A stretch of 64,000 nucleotides of DNA. Origin: Adiantum capillus-veneris (Eukaryota > Streptophyta > Polypodiopsida > Polypodiales > Pteridaceae). The position numbers and the translations under genes are program-made. Shown in pieces: positions 1 to 10,897 of the stretch. Under the pieces are notes generated by a model. The model was not told where the DNA came from, did not search any database, and saw nothing but the letters and a program-made list of their open reading frames with translations. Positions within the stretch are counted from its first letter, which is position 1. Each line of letters opens with the position of its first letter. Where the stretch lies: positions 53,291,209-53,355,208 of the forward strand of contig CM043971.1 in NCBI GenBank assembly GCA_014529385.2, in the 5' to 3' direction.

Positions 1-207
1 AGTCAAGATTGAGGACCGATTATCAATCCTCATATAAACATGGATACATCATACTATAGTGACCAGTCTAGACTCTACCATCAAAAAGACAGAAAAATGA
101 AAATACACTATATAATACAATAAACTTTAGTCCATTGCCCAATGGCAAGATGCCCCTAAAAAAACAAAAAAAAAATTGCTAGAAAAAAATAAAAAAACGT
201 ACACTAT
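1..207. other. AT-rich leftmost stretch, no gene seen
   Basis: AT-rich sequence with several A homopolymers (about 160..200). I see no open frame, RNA gene or clear repeat boundary. It may be decayed LINE-1 3' sequence or another insertion, since the LINE reverse transcriptase reading stops being recognisable at about position 290. Confidence 0.4.
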
Positions 208-285
208 CTATCCGTACGTACGGAACCGTACCGTATGGTTGTACCGTACTGTACGGATCCGTACGCACGAACGGATGCAACCTTG
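205..285. repeat. Cluster of short CCGTAC/GTACGG palindromes
   Basis: Within about 80 bp the pentamer CGTAC or its complement occurs repeatedly and builds self-complementary blocks such as CCGTACGTACGG. The cluster lies where the LINE-1 reverse transcriptase reading ends, so it may mark the edge of a separate small insertion. No coding potential is seen. Confidence 0.5.
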
Positions 286-632
286 CTTAGGTCGATATCT
301 AGGCCAAAACATGGAGTCATCCGCATACGCTTGCGCCACAAAATGATCACGAGATGGCAGTTTTAATCCATGTAAATGCCCAGATGCCGTTAAGGAATCC
401 AGATACAACAAGAGAGGATGTGTAGCAATAGCATACAACATAGCACTCAAAGGGCATCCTTGCTTGATCGATCTACCAAGATCCCATAACCGAGTCAGCT
501 CACCATCAAGAATTTTAGCAGATTGACTATGCTCATAAAGAAAATAGACCACCCGATGCATTCTAGACCCAAAGCCCAAAGCCGTCATGATCTGAGCAAT
601 GAATGTCACAAATGCGGGCACCACGTGCCAAT
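208..632 (-). pseudogene. LINE-1 reverse transcriptase, palm part (decayed)
   Basis: On the minus strand this reads as the central and C-terminal palm of a plant non-LTR (L1-type) reverse transcriptase. Visible blocks are a hydrophobic lead ending in ALGF, the RSIKQGCPLSAMLYAIA block, which matches the usual QGCPLSP box, and the catalytic YADD box within AQAYADDSMF. The first catalytic Asp is not here but in the neighbouring piece (1243..1487), separated by an inserted LTR-like block. The reading is lost after the YADD box near position 290, so thumb and C-terminal regions are missing or beyond the window. Family assignment is firm; the copy is dead. Confidence 0.85.
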
Positions 633-673
633 AGAAAAGAACAGACTGAACAGACTTTTAGCACTTCAATAAC

Positions 674-704
674 AACTGAACTGAGAGAGAGAGAGAGACG
701 ACAC
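674..704 (+). repeat. GA-rich microsatellite
   Basis: A short run of GA dinucleotides interrupted by CGACAC units, inside the LTR-like block at 633..1242. Confidence 0.6.
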
Positions 705-1128
705 GCGACACGGAGTGGCGAAATTCCACCCCAGAGAGTATTGGCCCCAAACCTTGGCGCCCCTTTCGGTATTTCTTTATATTACTGCTGATTCGCAAAG
801 TACAACAGCCGGGGAGCACCTCCTCTGCAATCTGCGTGCTGAAGAGTGCCAGAGAGGGCCCCCAAGGCTCATATTTAAAGGCCCAAAGCCTAAAAGCATC
901 AAATGTGAAAAGCTGACTCCAAAAAATCACTTTCCTAAAATTTCGGGATTTCCCTAAAAATCCGCCGCGAATTCCGGGACGTCCGTACAGGTGCCACATC
1001 ATCATATTTTGATGTGCAAAGTCTTTTGAGTGTGTTCTGCTTTATTTTTAATGCCTTTATGTCACTTGGGGCCCCATCGGACGGGGTTCCCATAAGTTGG
1101 TAGGACTTCTTCTTCTGTTGCTTGTTCT

Positions 1129-1207
1129 TCTTAGGGTTTCTAGAATTAGGGTTTGCAGGTTTAGGGTTAGGGTTTCCAGAATTAGGGTTTCAGCAATTAG
1201 GGTTACC
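1129..1207 (+). repeat. Degenerate plant telomere-like repeats (TTTAGGG type)
   Basis: Seven or so copies of TTAGGGTT, spaced irregularly by 6 to 12 bases, lie inside the inserted block at 633..1242. The unit equals the plant telomere repeat or telo-box. Irregular spacing and the location within an LTR-like block argue against a true interstitial telomere and suggest an LTR-internal repeat. Confidence 0.65.
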
Positions 1208-1242
1208 ATTCTTTAGGCTCTGACACGTCAGCAGTTTGTTAC

Positions 1243-1487
1243 AATGAAGTCTCAATGAACAGTGTCAAATGCTTTCTCTATATCAACCTACATGATAAGT
1301 ACATCTTGTCTAATATATTTTGCATACTCAATTCCAATGAAAGCATTAGCCATATTATCCATAATTCACCGGCGAGGGATGAATCCATACTGAGCCGGAT
1401 GTATGCGAGAGAACAAATGATCATTAATACGTGCAACTATCATTTTTGACAACAATTAAATGACCGGCATAAGCATGATCGGACGCC
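1243..1487 (-). pseudogene. LINE-1 reverse transcriptase, fingers part
   Basis: Minus-strand reading, with one frameshift and two stops, gives RPIMLMPV, then a stretch with ARINDHLFSRIHPAQYGFIP, then VDIEKAFDTVH. These are the L1-type blocks RPI, QxGF and the motif A Asp (D-x-E-KAFDxV). It is followed on the minus strand by the piece at 208..632 and preceded, across elements E to A, by the linker ending at 21963. Position 1487 is where element E's left LTR begins. Confidence 0.85.
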
Positions 1488-1827
1488 TGTAACAGACTTG
1501 GACACTCCAAGTCAAGAATCTACTGCGACAGCACCAAATAACCACTTCAAAACAGTTCACAGTTCACAATTTATTCGACATTGGCCCGGCAGAGTTCCAT
1601 GCCTAGAGATATTGGCCCCAAAGGCTGGCACCCCTTTTGGTATTTCTTTTTGTATTAATCTGAGTTCAAAGTACAAGAGTGTGGGCAGGCGCTCACACTC
1701 AGACTCTGCTTCCAGATGCTATGAGTTGTGAGAGGCTTACCTGCTTATTTATAGATTACAAGGGATACTAAAAGCAGAGCCCAAAAGCTGAAAATCAAAA
1801 GCTTTTAAATAAAGCAAAAGCCTTCTG

Positions 1828-1876
<49 letters not shown>

Positions 1877-2075
1877 CTCTCTCTCTCTCTCTTTCTTCAA
1901 TTGCGTAGCATAAACCAGCAAAAGCTACCGCTGATCAACCCGTCAAACACGGAAGTCCGTACAGTTGCCGGAAATCACGAGATTCCATACGACAGTGCCA
2001 CGTGTCAACCCCATCGGAAATCCGCAGCCACGTCAGCATTTTCTACCGGGGTGTCCTCTGCCGCCCAAGCATGCA
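1488..2075 (-). mobile_element. Element E, left LTR (minus orientation)
   Basis: A 588-bp block aligning with 21389..21944. Both copies begin (plus strand) TGTAACAGACTTGGACACTC and end in AAGCATG(A)CA. It contains the shared LTR motif (1611..1649) and a long CT tract. Left flank ACGCC compares with ATGCC at 21963..21967, an imperfect five-base duplication (C to T). The DNA just inside this LTR (2076 on) lacks the expected polypurine tract, so the 3' interior of E was lost or rearranged. Confidence 0.8.
1832..1892 (+). repeat. (CT)n microsatellite in element E LTR
   Basis: About 60 bp of CT dinucleotides with one GTGT interruption. The partner LTR has a shorter tract at about 21741..21765, so the tract length has changed since insertion. 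Confidence 0.9.
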
Positions 2076-2272
2076 TTAACTGTCTTAGCAGACTCTGACT
2101 GTTAGTACCTACGCACTAGGAACACACATCTAGCACATGTACCAATCGACATTCACATCACAGGACATCACATTCAACATTCATTTGGATCTTAGACCAT
2201 GATTTTTCGGCAATGCAGTTAGCAATCGCATCTAGATCCACTTAGGACCTCATAGATGCCCGATTGACTAAC
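2076..2272. other. Unassigned spacer between LTRs of E and A
   Basis: About 200 bp with no open frame, no polypurine tract and no similarity that I can recognise to the other elements here. It is presumably leftover interior or flank after rearrangement of element E. Confidence 0.4.
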
Positions 2273-3729
2273 TGTCACGGGGACGTGGCAGCTGTCACGA
2301 GGATGTGGCAACTGCTAACTTTAGTTGTTGGTTTCTTTCCAATGGGTTTTGTTTTATTTTTGAGACCCTCTTTTTGAAGTAGCAAACGGTCGGACATTGT
2401 ATGGCCAATGTGAACGGTAGTTTCACCCGCAGACGAGAAGTGGTCGGCACTAGAATTCGTATAGTAAGAGGATGTCTAGGCTTAGAGCAAGATCATATAG
2501 GTCCCCCCGTCTCACTTAGCAAGTTGGTGGATACTAGGAAGTGAACTCAATAAAGGCATAAAGTCATGGTGGGACTACCAGGAGAAAATATCTGACAGCT
2601 GGGTCACATTGCATTTTTGGATGCGGTCCCAATGAGGATAGATGGTCAGATGACCACAGGGAGCCCAATGGAATCATTTCCTAAAATTTAGGGAACTGCT
2701 ATTTTGGGCCATGAAATGTGTTCGTGTCATTACCTTCAGTATGACTAGGGGAACATTTTACAACTCTGCCGCGAAGTCAACTGGGCGACCGGTCGGGAAA
2801 TTTTTAGGCAGCAACCCCGAAACGGGCAAAAGCTTGTAAATGCGCCAAGTGTCACTTTTTCATGAACTTGCCTCATGCAGAAAAAAGGGCGCTTATTTTT
2901 AAGCTGGGAGAGGCTTCATTTGGGTTTTTGTCACAGGTTAAGAGCCATGGAGTGCTTTCTTTCCCTCCCCATGTACAATGTGGCGCTAGCAGTGATGCCC
3001 TGCACACTACACACTGCTCTCTCTCTCCCCTACATGCAGTTATGTGATGCCCCACAAGAGGGCTCTTCATTTGACTGATATACAATTGTGTGGGTTCATG
3101 CTTTTGTGCCGAGGCAAGAGCCTTCTTGAGCAGGAACAAGGGTAGCTAGCTGCTACTCCAAAGCAGGCACTGGTGAGGATCATAACCTCACCGTACAGGT
3201 GCAAATTCAGTGCCGTGTATGCACAGAAAATTGACTGTTTTTCAGCCATACGGGTGCCAGAACTCTTGGGAATCGTGCCCCATTGGCAGAGGACAGCTAG
3301 GGGATTGTTTGGGGCTGGAAACATGGCAAAAACCAGTAAATACAGCGAGCTGAATCTACTGTTTTTGGGCAGGAATCAGAGGGTTTACGCCAGTGCAAGT
3401 GAGATCCAGCAGGGGAATTGATTTCGAGCAAGTTTTGGGGCTGTTATGTTGCCGAAATTTGGCCAAACGAGGTAGTAGCTAGTGTGATACAGGTAAAGGA
3501 TTCCTGGGACCTTACTTTGTAATTTACCCTCTCAAAGTACAAAGAAATACCGAAAGGGGCGCCAATTTTGGGGCCTACAGGTTGTTGGCGTTTGCTCGGA
3601 GCATTCTAGGTTCCGAGCTGTGTGTGCGTTTAAGTGTTAATCCCCATCGTAGGTTCCCTTTGCAAAGTGCTCTGTGTGTGTGTCTAACGTAAAGAATTTC
3701 GGGTGAAAGCCAACGCCGGGCTGGTTTCA
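2273..3729 (+). mobile_element. Element A, 5' LTR (plus orientation)
   Basis: A block of 1457 bp starting TGTCACGG and ending GGTTTCA, directly followed by a primer-binding site. It is collinear with the reverse complement of element B's LTRs (5971..7395 and 17296..18554) but diverged, so A and B are related subfamilies. Its first 40 bp are two near-identical 20-bp units (CTGTCACG...GTGGCA). The shared LTR motif is at 3541..3575, about 155 bp before the LTR end, the same relative place as in B. No matching 3' LTR was found; A is truncated on its right at 19197. Confidence 0.85.
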
Positions 3730-3747
3730 TGGTTCCATTGCCGGGAC
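3730..3747 (+). other. Primer-binding site of element A (tRNA-Glu-like)
   Basis: TGGTTCCATTGCCGGGAC follows the LTR end without a gap. It is complementary to what I recall as the 3' end of plant tRNA-Glu, with one G-to-A difference. Other elements here (C, E, F, G) use a tRNA-iMet type site instead. Confidence 0.7.
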
Positions 3748-3824
3748 ATCAATCACTTTTTCCTCAAAGAGTGAGCCTCGGTTGTTTTGGGTAAAGACAG
3801 AGTGCAGGAACGCGGGATTACACT

Positions 3825-4511
3825 ATGGCCGACAAAGGGAAGGGCATTATGGAAGAGGGTTCCTCTTCAAAGGACAGACAGGAAATCCCTATGGTTTTCG
3901 AGATTGGCAAGAGCTCACGGCCACGTCAGTCTGTACCTCTTGTGAATGTGAATGTCCCTCCAGTAGTACAGGGCTTTATGATTGGGCAACTTGAGGATGA
4001 TGCATTCATGACTCAGTTAGTTGCCGCGGTGAATGTCTTTTCGCAGCTGGTGGAGAACCCAAGGTTTATGGAGTTCTTGCAAGCGCCACTAGTGCAACAA
4101 CAAAATAGGCAATCTACGTCGCGTACGGAGCTTGTTGAGGCTCAAGCCCAAGTACTTCATGCGGCTCAGGAGGATAGGGAACACTCGCATGTTGTGGAGT
4201 CATGGGCTCCAAAACAAGTTCCTCCCGTGCTTGAACAGGTGGCTAGAACGCCTATTCCATAGGTTATGCCAGTTCAGCCCGCCACCTTTCAGAGCCAACA
4301 TGCTGTCTTGAATGGACAGGGAAATGGATATCAGGCTATGCACCCAGTTTTTCCACCACCCACGGTACATCCTGGGTATTTCGGGGGTGGATCAGTGTTC
4401 CAAAGTATGGTTGGTTATGCGCCTGGAAGTCAGCCGTACATGCCAGGAACAGTGTTTGGGGGTATGCAAGGCATGATGCCAAACCCCATGTATGGTAGTA
4501 TCGGCATATAG
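3825..4511 (+). pseudogene. Element A gag, N-terminal part
   Basis: An open frame from an ATG 78 bp after the primer site (MADKGKGIMEEG...), broken by a single TAG at 4260 and continuing in the same frame to 4511. Element B carries the same protein on the other strand (17188 downward), and B's aligned residue is Gln, so the TAG looks like a CAG-to-TAG transition. The region is Gln/Pro/Gly/Met-rich with no recognised domain and precedes the capsid-like domain. A frameshift near 4500 moves the reading into the frame at 4492..5970. Start chosen by agreement with B's MADRLDDV. Confidence 0.75.
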
Positions 4512-5970
4512 CAGGGTTTTTAGAGCAACCACGACCAGTTTTTGGGTGCCACAGAGTCATTTTGGCATGGCTGGTTTTTCTGGACAGCAGCCAGATATCG
4601 CACCTCTGATGCAAAATGTGAATGGCCAAGATGTGCCGATCATGCCTACTACAGTGCCCATGTTGCAGACCATTCCTTATGACAACTTGGGGGCACTGGA
4701 GAAACCAAAAGCTTACAAAGAAGGTGGTGCTGCTGTAAAGTTCAGTACCTTTAGTGGATTCGAGGATAAGACAAAGGCTCTCACTTTCCTCCAGCAGTTT
4801 GATACAGCTTATGCAGGAGGGAATTTTACAGAGGCCTCGAAAGTCAAGAAAGCTGCCACTTTCTTAAAGGACAATGCGCTTACATGGTGGACGACATTGT
4901 TAATGCAAGGACAGGCACCCGCCACTCGGGTTTACTTCAAGCAAATGTTTGCATCTGCTTGGTTGTCAAATGAGTTTGAAGCCGACGTCATGACAGATTG
5001 GCACCAGCTTACTTCAGCTTCATGCACGAACTTGCTGCAGTACAATAGGAGGTTTTGTAAAGCGTTACTCTCAGTGACCTCCTACAGATTTGTGCCATTG
5101 ACAGAGCAGATAGAGAAGTACTGTTGTGGGCTGCCTAAAGGGCTTCGTGATTACTGTACCAAGAACAGAGTGGCTACCCTCACTCAGCTTATGGAAGTTG
5201 CGAACACTGGTCTTGCCTTGTTGAAAGGAGAGGACAGTGGGTTTCCCAGCAATGAGAAAGGAGGGCAGCAAAATAAAAATTCAGCGAAGAAGCCCTTTGT
5301 GAAAACGGCTCCTGATGCGTCACAGGGGTCAGAAAAGGCCACCAAAGATAAGGATTCAGCCGGGACTTCTAGAGCGCAGACAAAGAAACAGAAAAGGAAG
5401 CCTTTTGTGCGTAAGTCGCTCGAGGAAAAGAAGGTCCTAATGGTTGAAAACAAATGCTTTATGTGCGAGCAGCCTGGTCACTTTGCTACCAATTGTCCAC
5501 AAAGGAAAGGACCCGCTGACTCAGAGGATAATGAGGACCAGAAAGGCAAGAAGCCTAAACCCACGACAGGTTTAGTGCCAGACATGGTGGGTGACAGGCC
5601 CAACACAGATGCCAGTGAGTTATGCAGGCCATGGGGTAAAGTTAGGGATCAGACGGCACTCATCTTCTTTGATCCAGGTGCCAAAGCCAACTTTATCTCA
5701 CCAGAGTTAGCTATGAAGCTGGGCATCAGAGTTGAAGAGATGGGGTACACAACAGAGGCAGGGTTGGCATGTCTTGGCCATTCAAAGTGTGTTACTCCCA
5801 TCATTGGAAAGCTGCGTCTGCGTATTCAGTCGTATGTGGACACAGAAGAGTTCTACATCATTCCGTTGGAAGGATGTGACGCCTTTTTGGGGATCCCGTG
5901 GATGTTCCAAATGCATGGTGTCTTGGATGCCTACAACAAAAAGATCATTGTACAACATAGGGGCAAAACT
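4492..5970 (+). pseudogene. Element A gag capsid, zinc knuckle and protease
   Basis: Order of domains: retrotransposon gag (capsid) with the typical core ASKVKKAATFLKDNALTWWT near 4836..4893 and continuing to about 5230; a basic Lys-rich stretch; a CCHC zinc knuckle CFMCEQPGHFATNC (5457..5498, spacing C-2-C-4-H-4-C); then a retropepsin-like protease with FDPGAKANFIS (5670..5702) and a later FLGIPW block. The active-site triplet reads D-P-G rather than D-S/T-G. The frame is cut at 5970 by element B. The protease continues after B at 18560 (ILDIKLKGESVPIV), and the five bases AAACT occur on both sides. This is a Ty3/gypsy gag-pro, interrupted and thus non-functional. Confidence 0.9.
5966..5970 (+). 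repeat. Target-site duplication AAACT, left copy (element B)
   Basis: AAACT directly precedes B's left LTR. The same five bases follow B's right LTR at 18555..18559, a perfect duplication. Confidence 0.95.
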
Positions 5971-7395
5971 TGAAACCGGCCTGTCCAATCCAAAAAGGGC
6001 GGTTTATTTGCTTTCACCCATTTAATTTGTCGCCCACTTTACCTGTACTTTCAAGACACAACAAAGAGGAAAGGGATACAGGCTGCTAGAATGCACCTGT
6101 ATGAGAAGACCGACACCAGATTGGCCCCTAACTTAGGCACCCCTTTCGGCATTTCTTTATTGTTTAAAAGAGGGAATAAACGCTATGGTTCCCTACAAGC
6201 TGCCCCGCACAAGCTTGGCTGAATTTCAAATGTTCCAGCCCGATTTCGGCAGCATAACTGTACTAGGATCCTTCACAGTCAGTATTCCCACGCATTGAAT
6301 GACTTTCCCGACGCATATGGGCACTTTGCAAAACCTGGCGAGAATCTGCAGCACGCTGAATTCTCTGTTTTCAGCCCCGAAAATGCGCCAGATCACATGT
6401 ACAGCGGTCCCCTCGCGTCCCCGAACCTCCTGGGGGTACCAAAATCCTAAACCTGCAAAAATACACAGCAGGCTGTAATTTACTGTTTCGGGCTCCGTTT
6501 CGCGTGCCGGTCGCATCAGTAGCAAGCCCTCGAGCTCCCACACCTGTAGGGCTACTTGCCCTTTGAATCGGAGGTGATTTCTGACGTGAAACCTCTCCGA
6601 ATTCACCTGTACCTGCGGGGGATTAGCCGATAGCTAATCCAGTACCTGTGCAAGAGGCTCTTGCCTCGGCAATCGCGCATGAACCTTCACAACTGTACAT
6701 TGGTCAATTGAAAAGCCCACTAGAGGGGCATAACATACTGCCATAGAGGAGAGAGAGGGCAGTGCGTAGCGTGCAGGGCATCACTCCTGGCACCGCATTG
6801 TACATAAGAGGGAAAGGAAGCACTCCATAGCTCTTAACCTGTGAAAAAAACTGCAAATGAGCCCCTCTCTCCTTCAAATTCAGCGCCACCTTCTCTTGCA
6901 TGAGGAAACTGCACAGAAATGTGCCACTTGGCACATTTCGGGGTTGCCGCCTAAAAATCTCCTGACCAGTTGCCTAGTTGACTTCGCGACAGAGTTGTAA
7001 AATGTTCCCCTAGTCATACGGGAGGTAATGACGTGGACACATTTTCAGGTCCCAAAATAGCAGTTCCCTAAATTTTAGGAGATGTTGCCATTGTATCTTT
7101 CTAGGTCATCTGACCCCCTTTGTACACTGCAGCCACACCCAGAACTGAAATGTAGCCTCTGTAGCAAAGGATTCCACTTTGGCTAGTGAATGACCCCACT
7201 TTGGCTAACCATAGTCCTTGTCCAACCTTAGTGCTCTCTTGCCCTCAGGCCTGGACTCCCTCTGAACAGTTCCACACTAGCTATGCAATGCAGGGCAGTT
7301 AGATTTCCTGAGGGGTGTTTCCAAAAAGTGAAAGTAAATAAATAATAAAAAAGAAATCAACAAAAAGGATAGATAGTAGTCACACGCTGGTGACA
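5971..7395 (-). mobile_element. Element B 3' LTR
   Basis: A 1425-bp LTR; plus strand starts TGAAACCGG and ends GGTGACA. It aligns with 17296..18554. The partner lacks about 160 bp present here (about 6970..7190) and has two short extra blocks of about 25 bp. The shared LTR motif is at 6121..6158. Short translations within it (for example 6226..6606 and 6704..6934) are LTR sequence, not genes. Confidence 0.92.
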
Positions 7396-7411
7396 TACCC
7401 TCCTCTTGAAA
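7396..7411 (-). other. Polypurine tract of element B
   Basis: On the minus strand the bases next to the 3' LTR read TTTCAAGAGGAGGGTA, a purine-rich run in the position of the plus-strand primer for reverse transcription. Confidence 0.75.
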
Positions 7412-7951
7412 TCTCAAAGGTCCTCGTTTGCATCTATGTCGTACATGCTCACAGTCAACACTGTTGTATTCAACACCTGTCGACACATGTACGACATATA
7501 CATGCTCATTGTCAACCCTGGTGTATTCAACACCTCGTCGACACATGTATTGCCTGCGTGTGAACCCTGTCCCAATGAGATAGTGGTAGCTTCGCACTCT
7601 GCCATTGCTTTGAGTCACTAACTTTCCAATGACAAAATGGTAGCTACACATTTTGCCACTGTCTTATAGTACACGTTGGGCCCAGTAACACTTTCGAGCA
7701 TACCCAAACCGACAGTTTAAGAATGCAGTTACACATGTACCCTTTAATAGAAGCAATTACTGTATCCTTGACAAACTGACAAGAAATACTCACTTCTATA
7801 GCACTAACCAAACTTTTGGACATTCCATAAGAGCAATTGCCAAACTGACAATCTGTACAACTCTAACATTCATGTAACATGTACTTGATTTGAGCTACAT
7901 CATTTGTTTCAAAAGCCATTGTCACACTGAAAATCCATGTAGCTTTGAAAC
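7412..7951 (-). other. Non-coding 3' interior of element B with tandem units
   Basis: Between the integrase stop and the polypurine tract. It contains an imperfect tandem of about 60 bp (7437..7560, CATGCTCA-x-TGTCAAC ... GTATTCAACACCT) and a second pair around 7575..7665 built on ATGGTAGC...CACT. No convincing gene; open frames here run through the tandem repeats. Confidence 0.55.
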
Positions 7952-8662
7952 TCAAGGGGTCAAGGTAGGTTGCAAATCGAAGGCTTCAAGGTAAAGTGAT
8001 AACACAGTTGGTGACTCTGCAAGTTCACCTTCTTCCATCCACTTAGCATCCATTGGTGGATAGTTTCTGAACTTCACCAAGTAATGCCTAGCAACCTTGC
8101 CTTTCACTTTTCTTTCTTTATGTGCCAAAATCTGTTCCGGGACCAAGATCTCGTCAAGTTCCTCGACTTGCGGCTGATCTTCAGCTGGCATATCCTCTGG
8201 CACATCACCCACATAGGGTCTGAGAAGACTCACATGAAACGCATTGTGAATCTTCCAACTCTCAGGCAATTTCAGCCTATATGCAACATCATTGATTATG
8301 TCGCATACTTGAAAAGGCCCATAGTAACGCATGCTGAGCTTTGGAAACAGTCTTTCCTTGCCCTTCATCTTCTTTAACCTTGCCTTTTCAAAGCGTAGAA
8401 GCACCCAATCATCAAGTGAAAATACCACTTCACGACGGTGACGATCAGCTGCTTTCTTTTGCTTTGCCTGAGTCTTTTCCAAGGCCACTTTGACCTTCTT
8501 GTACATTTCATCCATGTCTTGAACATACTTATCTGCTTCAAATATCTTGTCCTTTGTATGCAGTATGGGAGGAACTTTCTTGCCACCTTCAACTATCTCA
8601 AAAGGTGCCTTGCCAGTTGATGAATGCACTGTATTATTGTATGCATACTCCACCAATGGCAA
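7952..8662 (-). pseudogene. Element B integrase C-terminal region with chromodomain
   Basis: A 236-residue open frame that begins MPLVEYAYNNTVHSSTGKAP, the standard block after the integrase catalytic core (AYN...S.G.SPF). It continues with a coiled, Lys-rich stretch, the YYGPFQV block, the HNAFHVSLLRPY block and a C-terminal chromodomain-like segment (VPEQILAHKE ... HYLVKFRNYPPMDAKWMEEG) at roughly residues 170..225. The chromodomain puts the element among chromoviruses, where this module targets integration to marked chromatin. It is out of frame with the upstream integrase core (gap 8663..8713), so the copy is broken. Confidence 0.9.
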
Positions 8663-8713
8663 ATACTACTCCACACTTTCCTTTATGCTCTGACACGTAG
8701 CACTTCAGCAGAT

Positions 8714-9707
8714 CTAGGACAGTAGAATTTGCCTTTTTGACTGCCCATCTGATTGAGGATGAAATGACGAAGAGAATTTGGGCGTTGTGCCCATATTCTC
8801 GAACAAGCCTCTCCAGAACAAACTTGTCATGCGTGGATCACGGTCGCTAACAATCAACTGTGGCATGCCATGATACTTGAAAATATTGCTCATAAACAAG
8901 CGTGCCATCTGATCTGGCTTTATCTTCTTCCTGACAGGAATAAAATGAGCCTGCTTGCTGAATCTGCAAATGATGGTCCAAATACCATCGTTTCTTGTCT
9001 GCGTTCTCGAAAGATCAAAGATAAAATCCATAGCAATACTTTCCCATGATTTATCTGGAATAGGTAGTGGTTGCAATAACCCTAGTGTCTTTTGCCTGTC
9101 AAACTTGACCTTCTGGCATATTAGGCATTCTCGCACAAAGGCATCCACATCTCTTCTCAATGTAGGCCAGTAGAAGAACGTCTCAACCGCTTTAACTGTA
9201 GCAGCGATACCACGATGCCGTGCATACGGTGGGACATGACTCTCTTCCATAACTTTACGTCGCAATGGCTTTGTGACACACAATCTGCCATGCATCATGA
9301 TGAACCCATCTTTGAGAAGATAGTGTTCATGACGTTGTCCATCCATTAGCTGCTCGAAGACCCTTGCAAAATTCTCATCGTTTGCATACTGTTCCCTCAT
9401 ATCATCAAGTTCATGATGATAAGGAATTGACACAGCTGAAATTTGTGGCTTCCTTGACAAGGCATCAGCCACAACGTTCTTCTTGCCTTCCACATGTACA
9501 ATCTGAAAGTGGAACATGGACAAGATATTTGCCCATCGCAAATGCTTCTCAGATAACATTGCCTGTGTCAAGAAGTATCGCAAGGTCTGATGGTCCGTTT
9601 GGACAACAAAGTCTGCACCTGGCAGGTAGTGTTTCCGACTTAAGAGCGCATGAATCGCGGCCTGCAGTTCTTTTTCATAGACTTGCATAGTCTTTTCTGG
9701 CCCTTGC
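8714..9707 (-). pseudogene. Element B RNase H and integrase core
   Basis: The reading starts just inside element C's left edge. It gives the second half of RNase H (VYEKELQAAIHAL, VQTDHQTLRYF, KNVVADALSRK with the catalytic Asp kept), then an HHCC zinc domain (ESHVPPYARHRG ... CLICQ), then the integrase core with Asp 1 in AMDFIFDL and Asp 2 in IVSDRDPRMT. At the third catalytic position the usual DGQ-S/T-E reads DGQSK, and a one-base loss then ends the frame, so the essential Glu is missing. The domain was contiguous with RT at 14016 before C inserted. Confidence 0.92.
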
Positions 9708-9712
9708 AAGAT
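9708..9712 (+). repeat. Target-site duplication AAGAT, left copy (element C)
   Basis: AAGAT is repeated at 14011..14015 beyond the other end of element C. Confidence 0.95.
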
Positions 9713-10880
9713 TGTTAGGTGGAGCGGAATGAATGTTGTATTGTCTCAAGATTAGTGATCTTTATTGCTCAAGGTTCCTTTTAGTTCTTTAGGGAAAGAG
9801 AGAGCTTTCCGTCTTATGGAGAGTGTTGTGGTCACGAACAAAGTGAGTGGATGTTGTGCGTGCAAATGAATGAGACTGAGAGAAGGAGAGAGAAGAGATA
9901 CGACACCGAGAGGTTGTAAAACCCTCCTCCGAATGCCCCACTCTCGTCGGCGAGAGTGGTCTACTTTGATTGCACAAAGGTGTACGATGCGTATGCAATG
10001 GACTGATGCAATGGGACTATGCCGAGGACGATGACGGTGATGACGACGGCGACTTGATGGCTGAAATCTGGGTTCTTCTATTCGCTGAATTCGGGGACTG
10101 TTTCGGTGGCTGAAAATGACTGTTTTGGCTGTGTTTTTATGGCTGAAAATGGGGGAACATCTGCAACCAACTTGGGGGCTGATCTGCTTCCGTGTCTAAG
10201 GCTGAAACTGCGAGTATTTGCTGCGGCAAGGGGCTGAAACCAAAAACGCTGGCTGGATCCTGCTACTAGCCAAAAACGATAGGCTGATTTGGCTCTACAA
10301 TCCAAAAACGCTGGTTGGGCTGGAAAACGCTAGGGGAACTTGATGGATCTGCTGGTGATGGCAGGGATCTGCAAACGCTAGGGGCTGACGATGGATGGCG
10401 ATGGCTTACTGAAGAAGGTATCGCCAAGGATGGTGTCAGGATGCAAAAACGCTAGGGGGGTCATGAGGGGGGGGTACTGCTGAGAACTTGCCTGTTGAGC
10501 GGGAAGCTCCTGCTGCCTTTTCTGCGAGAAAGTGTGAACTTTGGTTTGCTTATATATTAACTTAGCAAAATTGCCCTACCTACTTTTGTAGGAAAGTCTC
10601 TTAAAATAATAAGTGAAAATAACCAAAAATAGGAAAATAGGCTAAATGTATTGGAAAATTCCCCTAATTGATGCGAATGGATTCTGATGGGAATTCCGAT
10701 GATCATGTTGTGTGCAACCGGAGGATATGCATCTATGCTAAGTGACTGTGCATGCATGGTCTACGAATAGACTCACAAAAGTGCCAGATCACTGCTAATC
10801 TAGACTTGACTCAACTGACTGAACCCTGTTGTGGTGTAGCTTGTCCACAGACACATAGGGTTGGGATGGGTCACGTGACA
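9713..10880 (-). mobile_element. Element C 3' LTR
   Basis: A 1168-bp LTR (plus strand TGTTAGGTGGAGCGG ... TCACGTGACA), nearly identical to 12872..14010. The most obvious differences are small indels near 10330 and 10470. The near identity points to a recent insertion compared with B. A repeated AAAACGCTAGG/AAAACGCTGG word occurs many times between 10240 and 10460. Confidence 0.95.
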
Positions 10881-10897
10881 TCCCCTCCTTTTCAAAG
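10881..10897 (-). other. Polypurine tract of element C
   Basis: Minus strand CTTTGAAAAGGAGGGGA directly abuts the 3' LTR. Confidence 0.8.

Larger units (their letters stand above)
633..1242 (-). mobile_element. LTR-like insertion inside LINE-1 (possible solo LTR)
   Basis: About 610 bp of non-coding DNA splits the LINE-1 RT reading. The block contains the same conserved motif (741..778) found in the LTRs of elements A, B and E in this window, with the orientation of a minus-strand LTR. On the minus strand it begins TGTAACA at its right edge. CAAT stands at both edges (near 629..632 and 1243..1246), which could be a short target duplication, but the left terminus is not a clear TG/CA end. I infer a solo LTR of an unnamed family; exact ends are uncertain by several bases. 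Confidence 0.5.

Noticed and set aside
1488-2075. Solo LTR with its own target duplication
   Set aside because: Flanks ACGCC and TTAAC do not match. The left flank pairs instead with ATGCC at 21963 and the LINE frame, so it is the partner of 21389..21944.
6226-6934. Minus-strand open frames of 76 to 126 residues
   Set aside because: They lie wholly inside element B's LTR, and the copies at 17600..18294 are the partner LTR.
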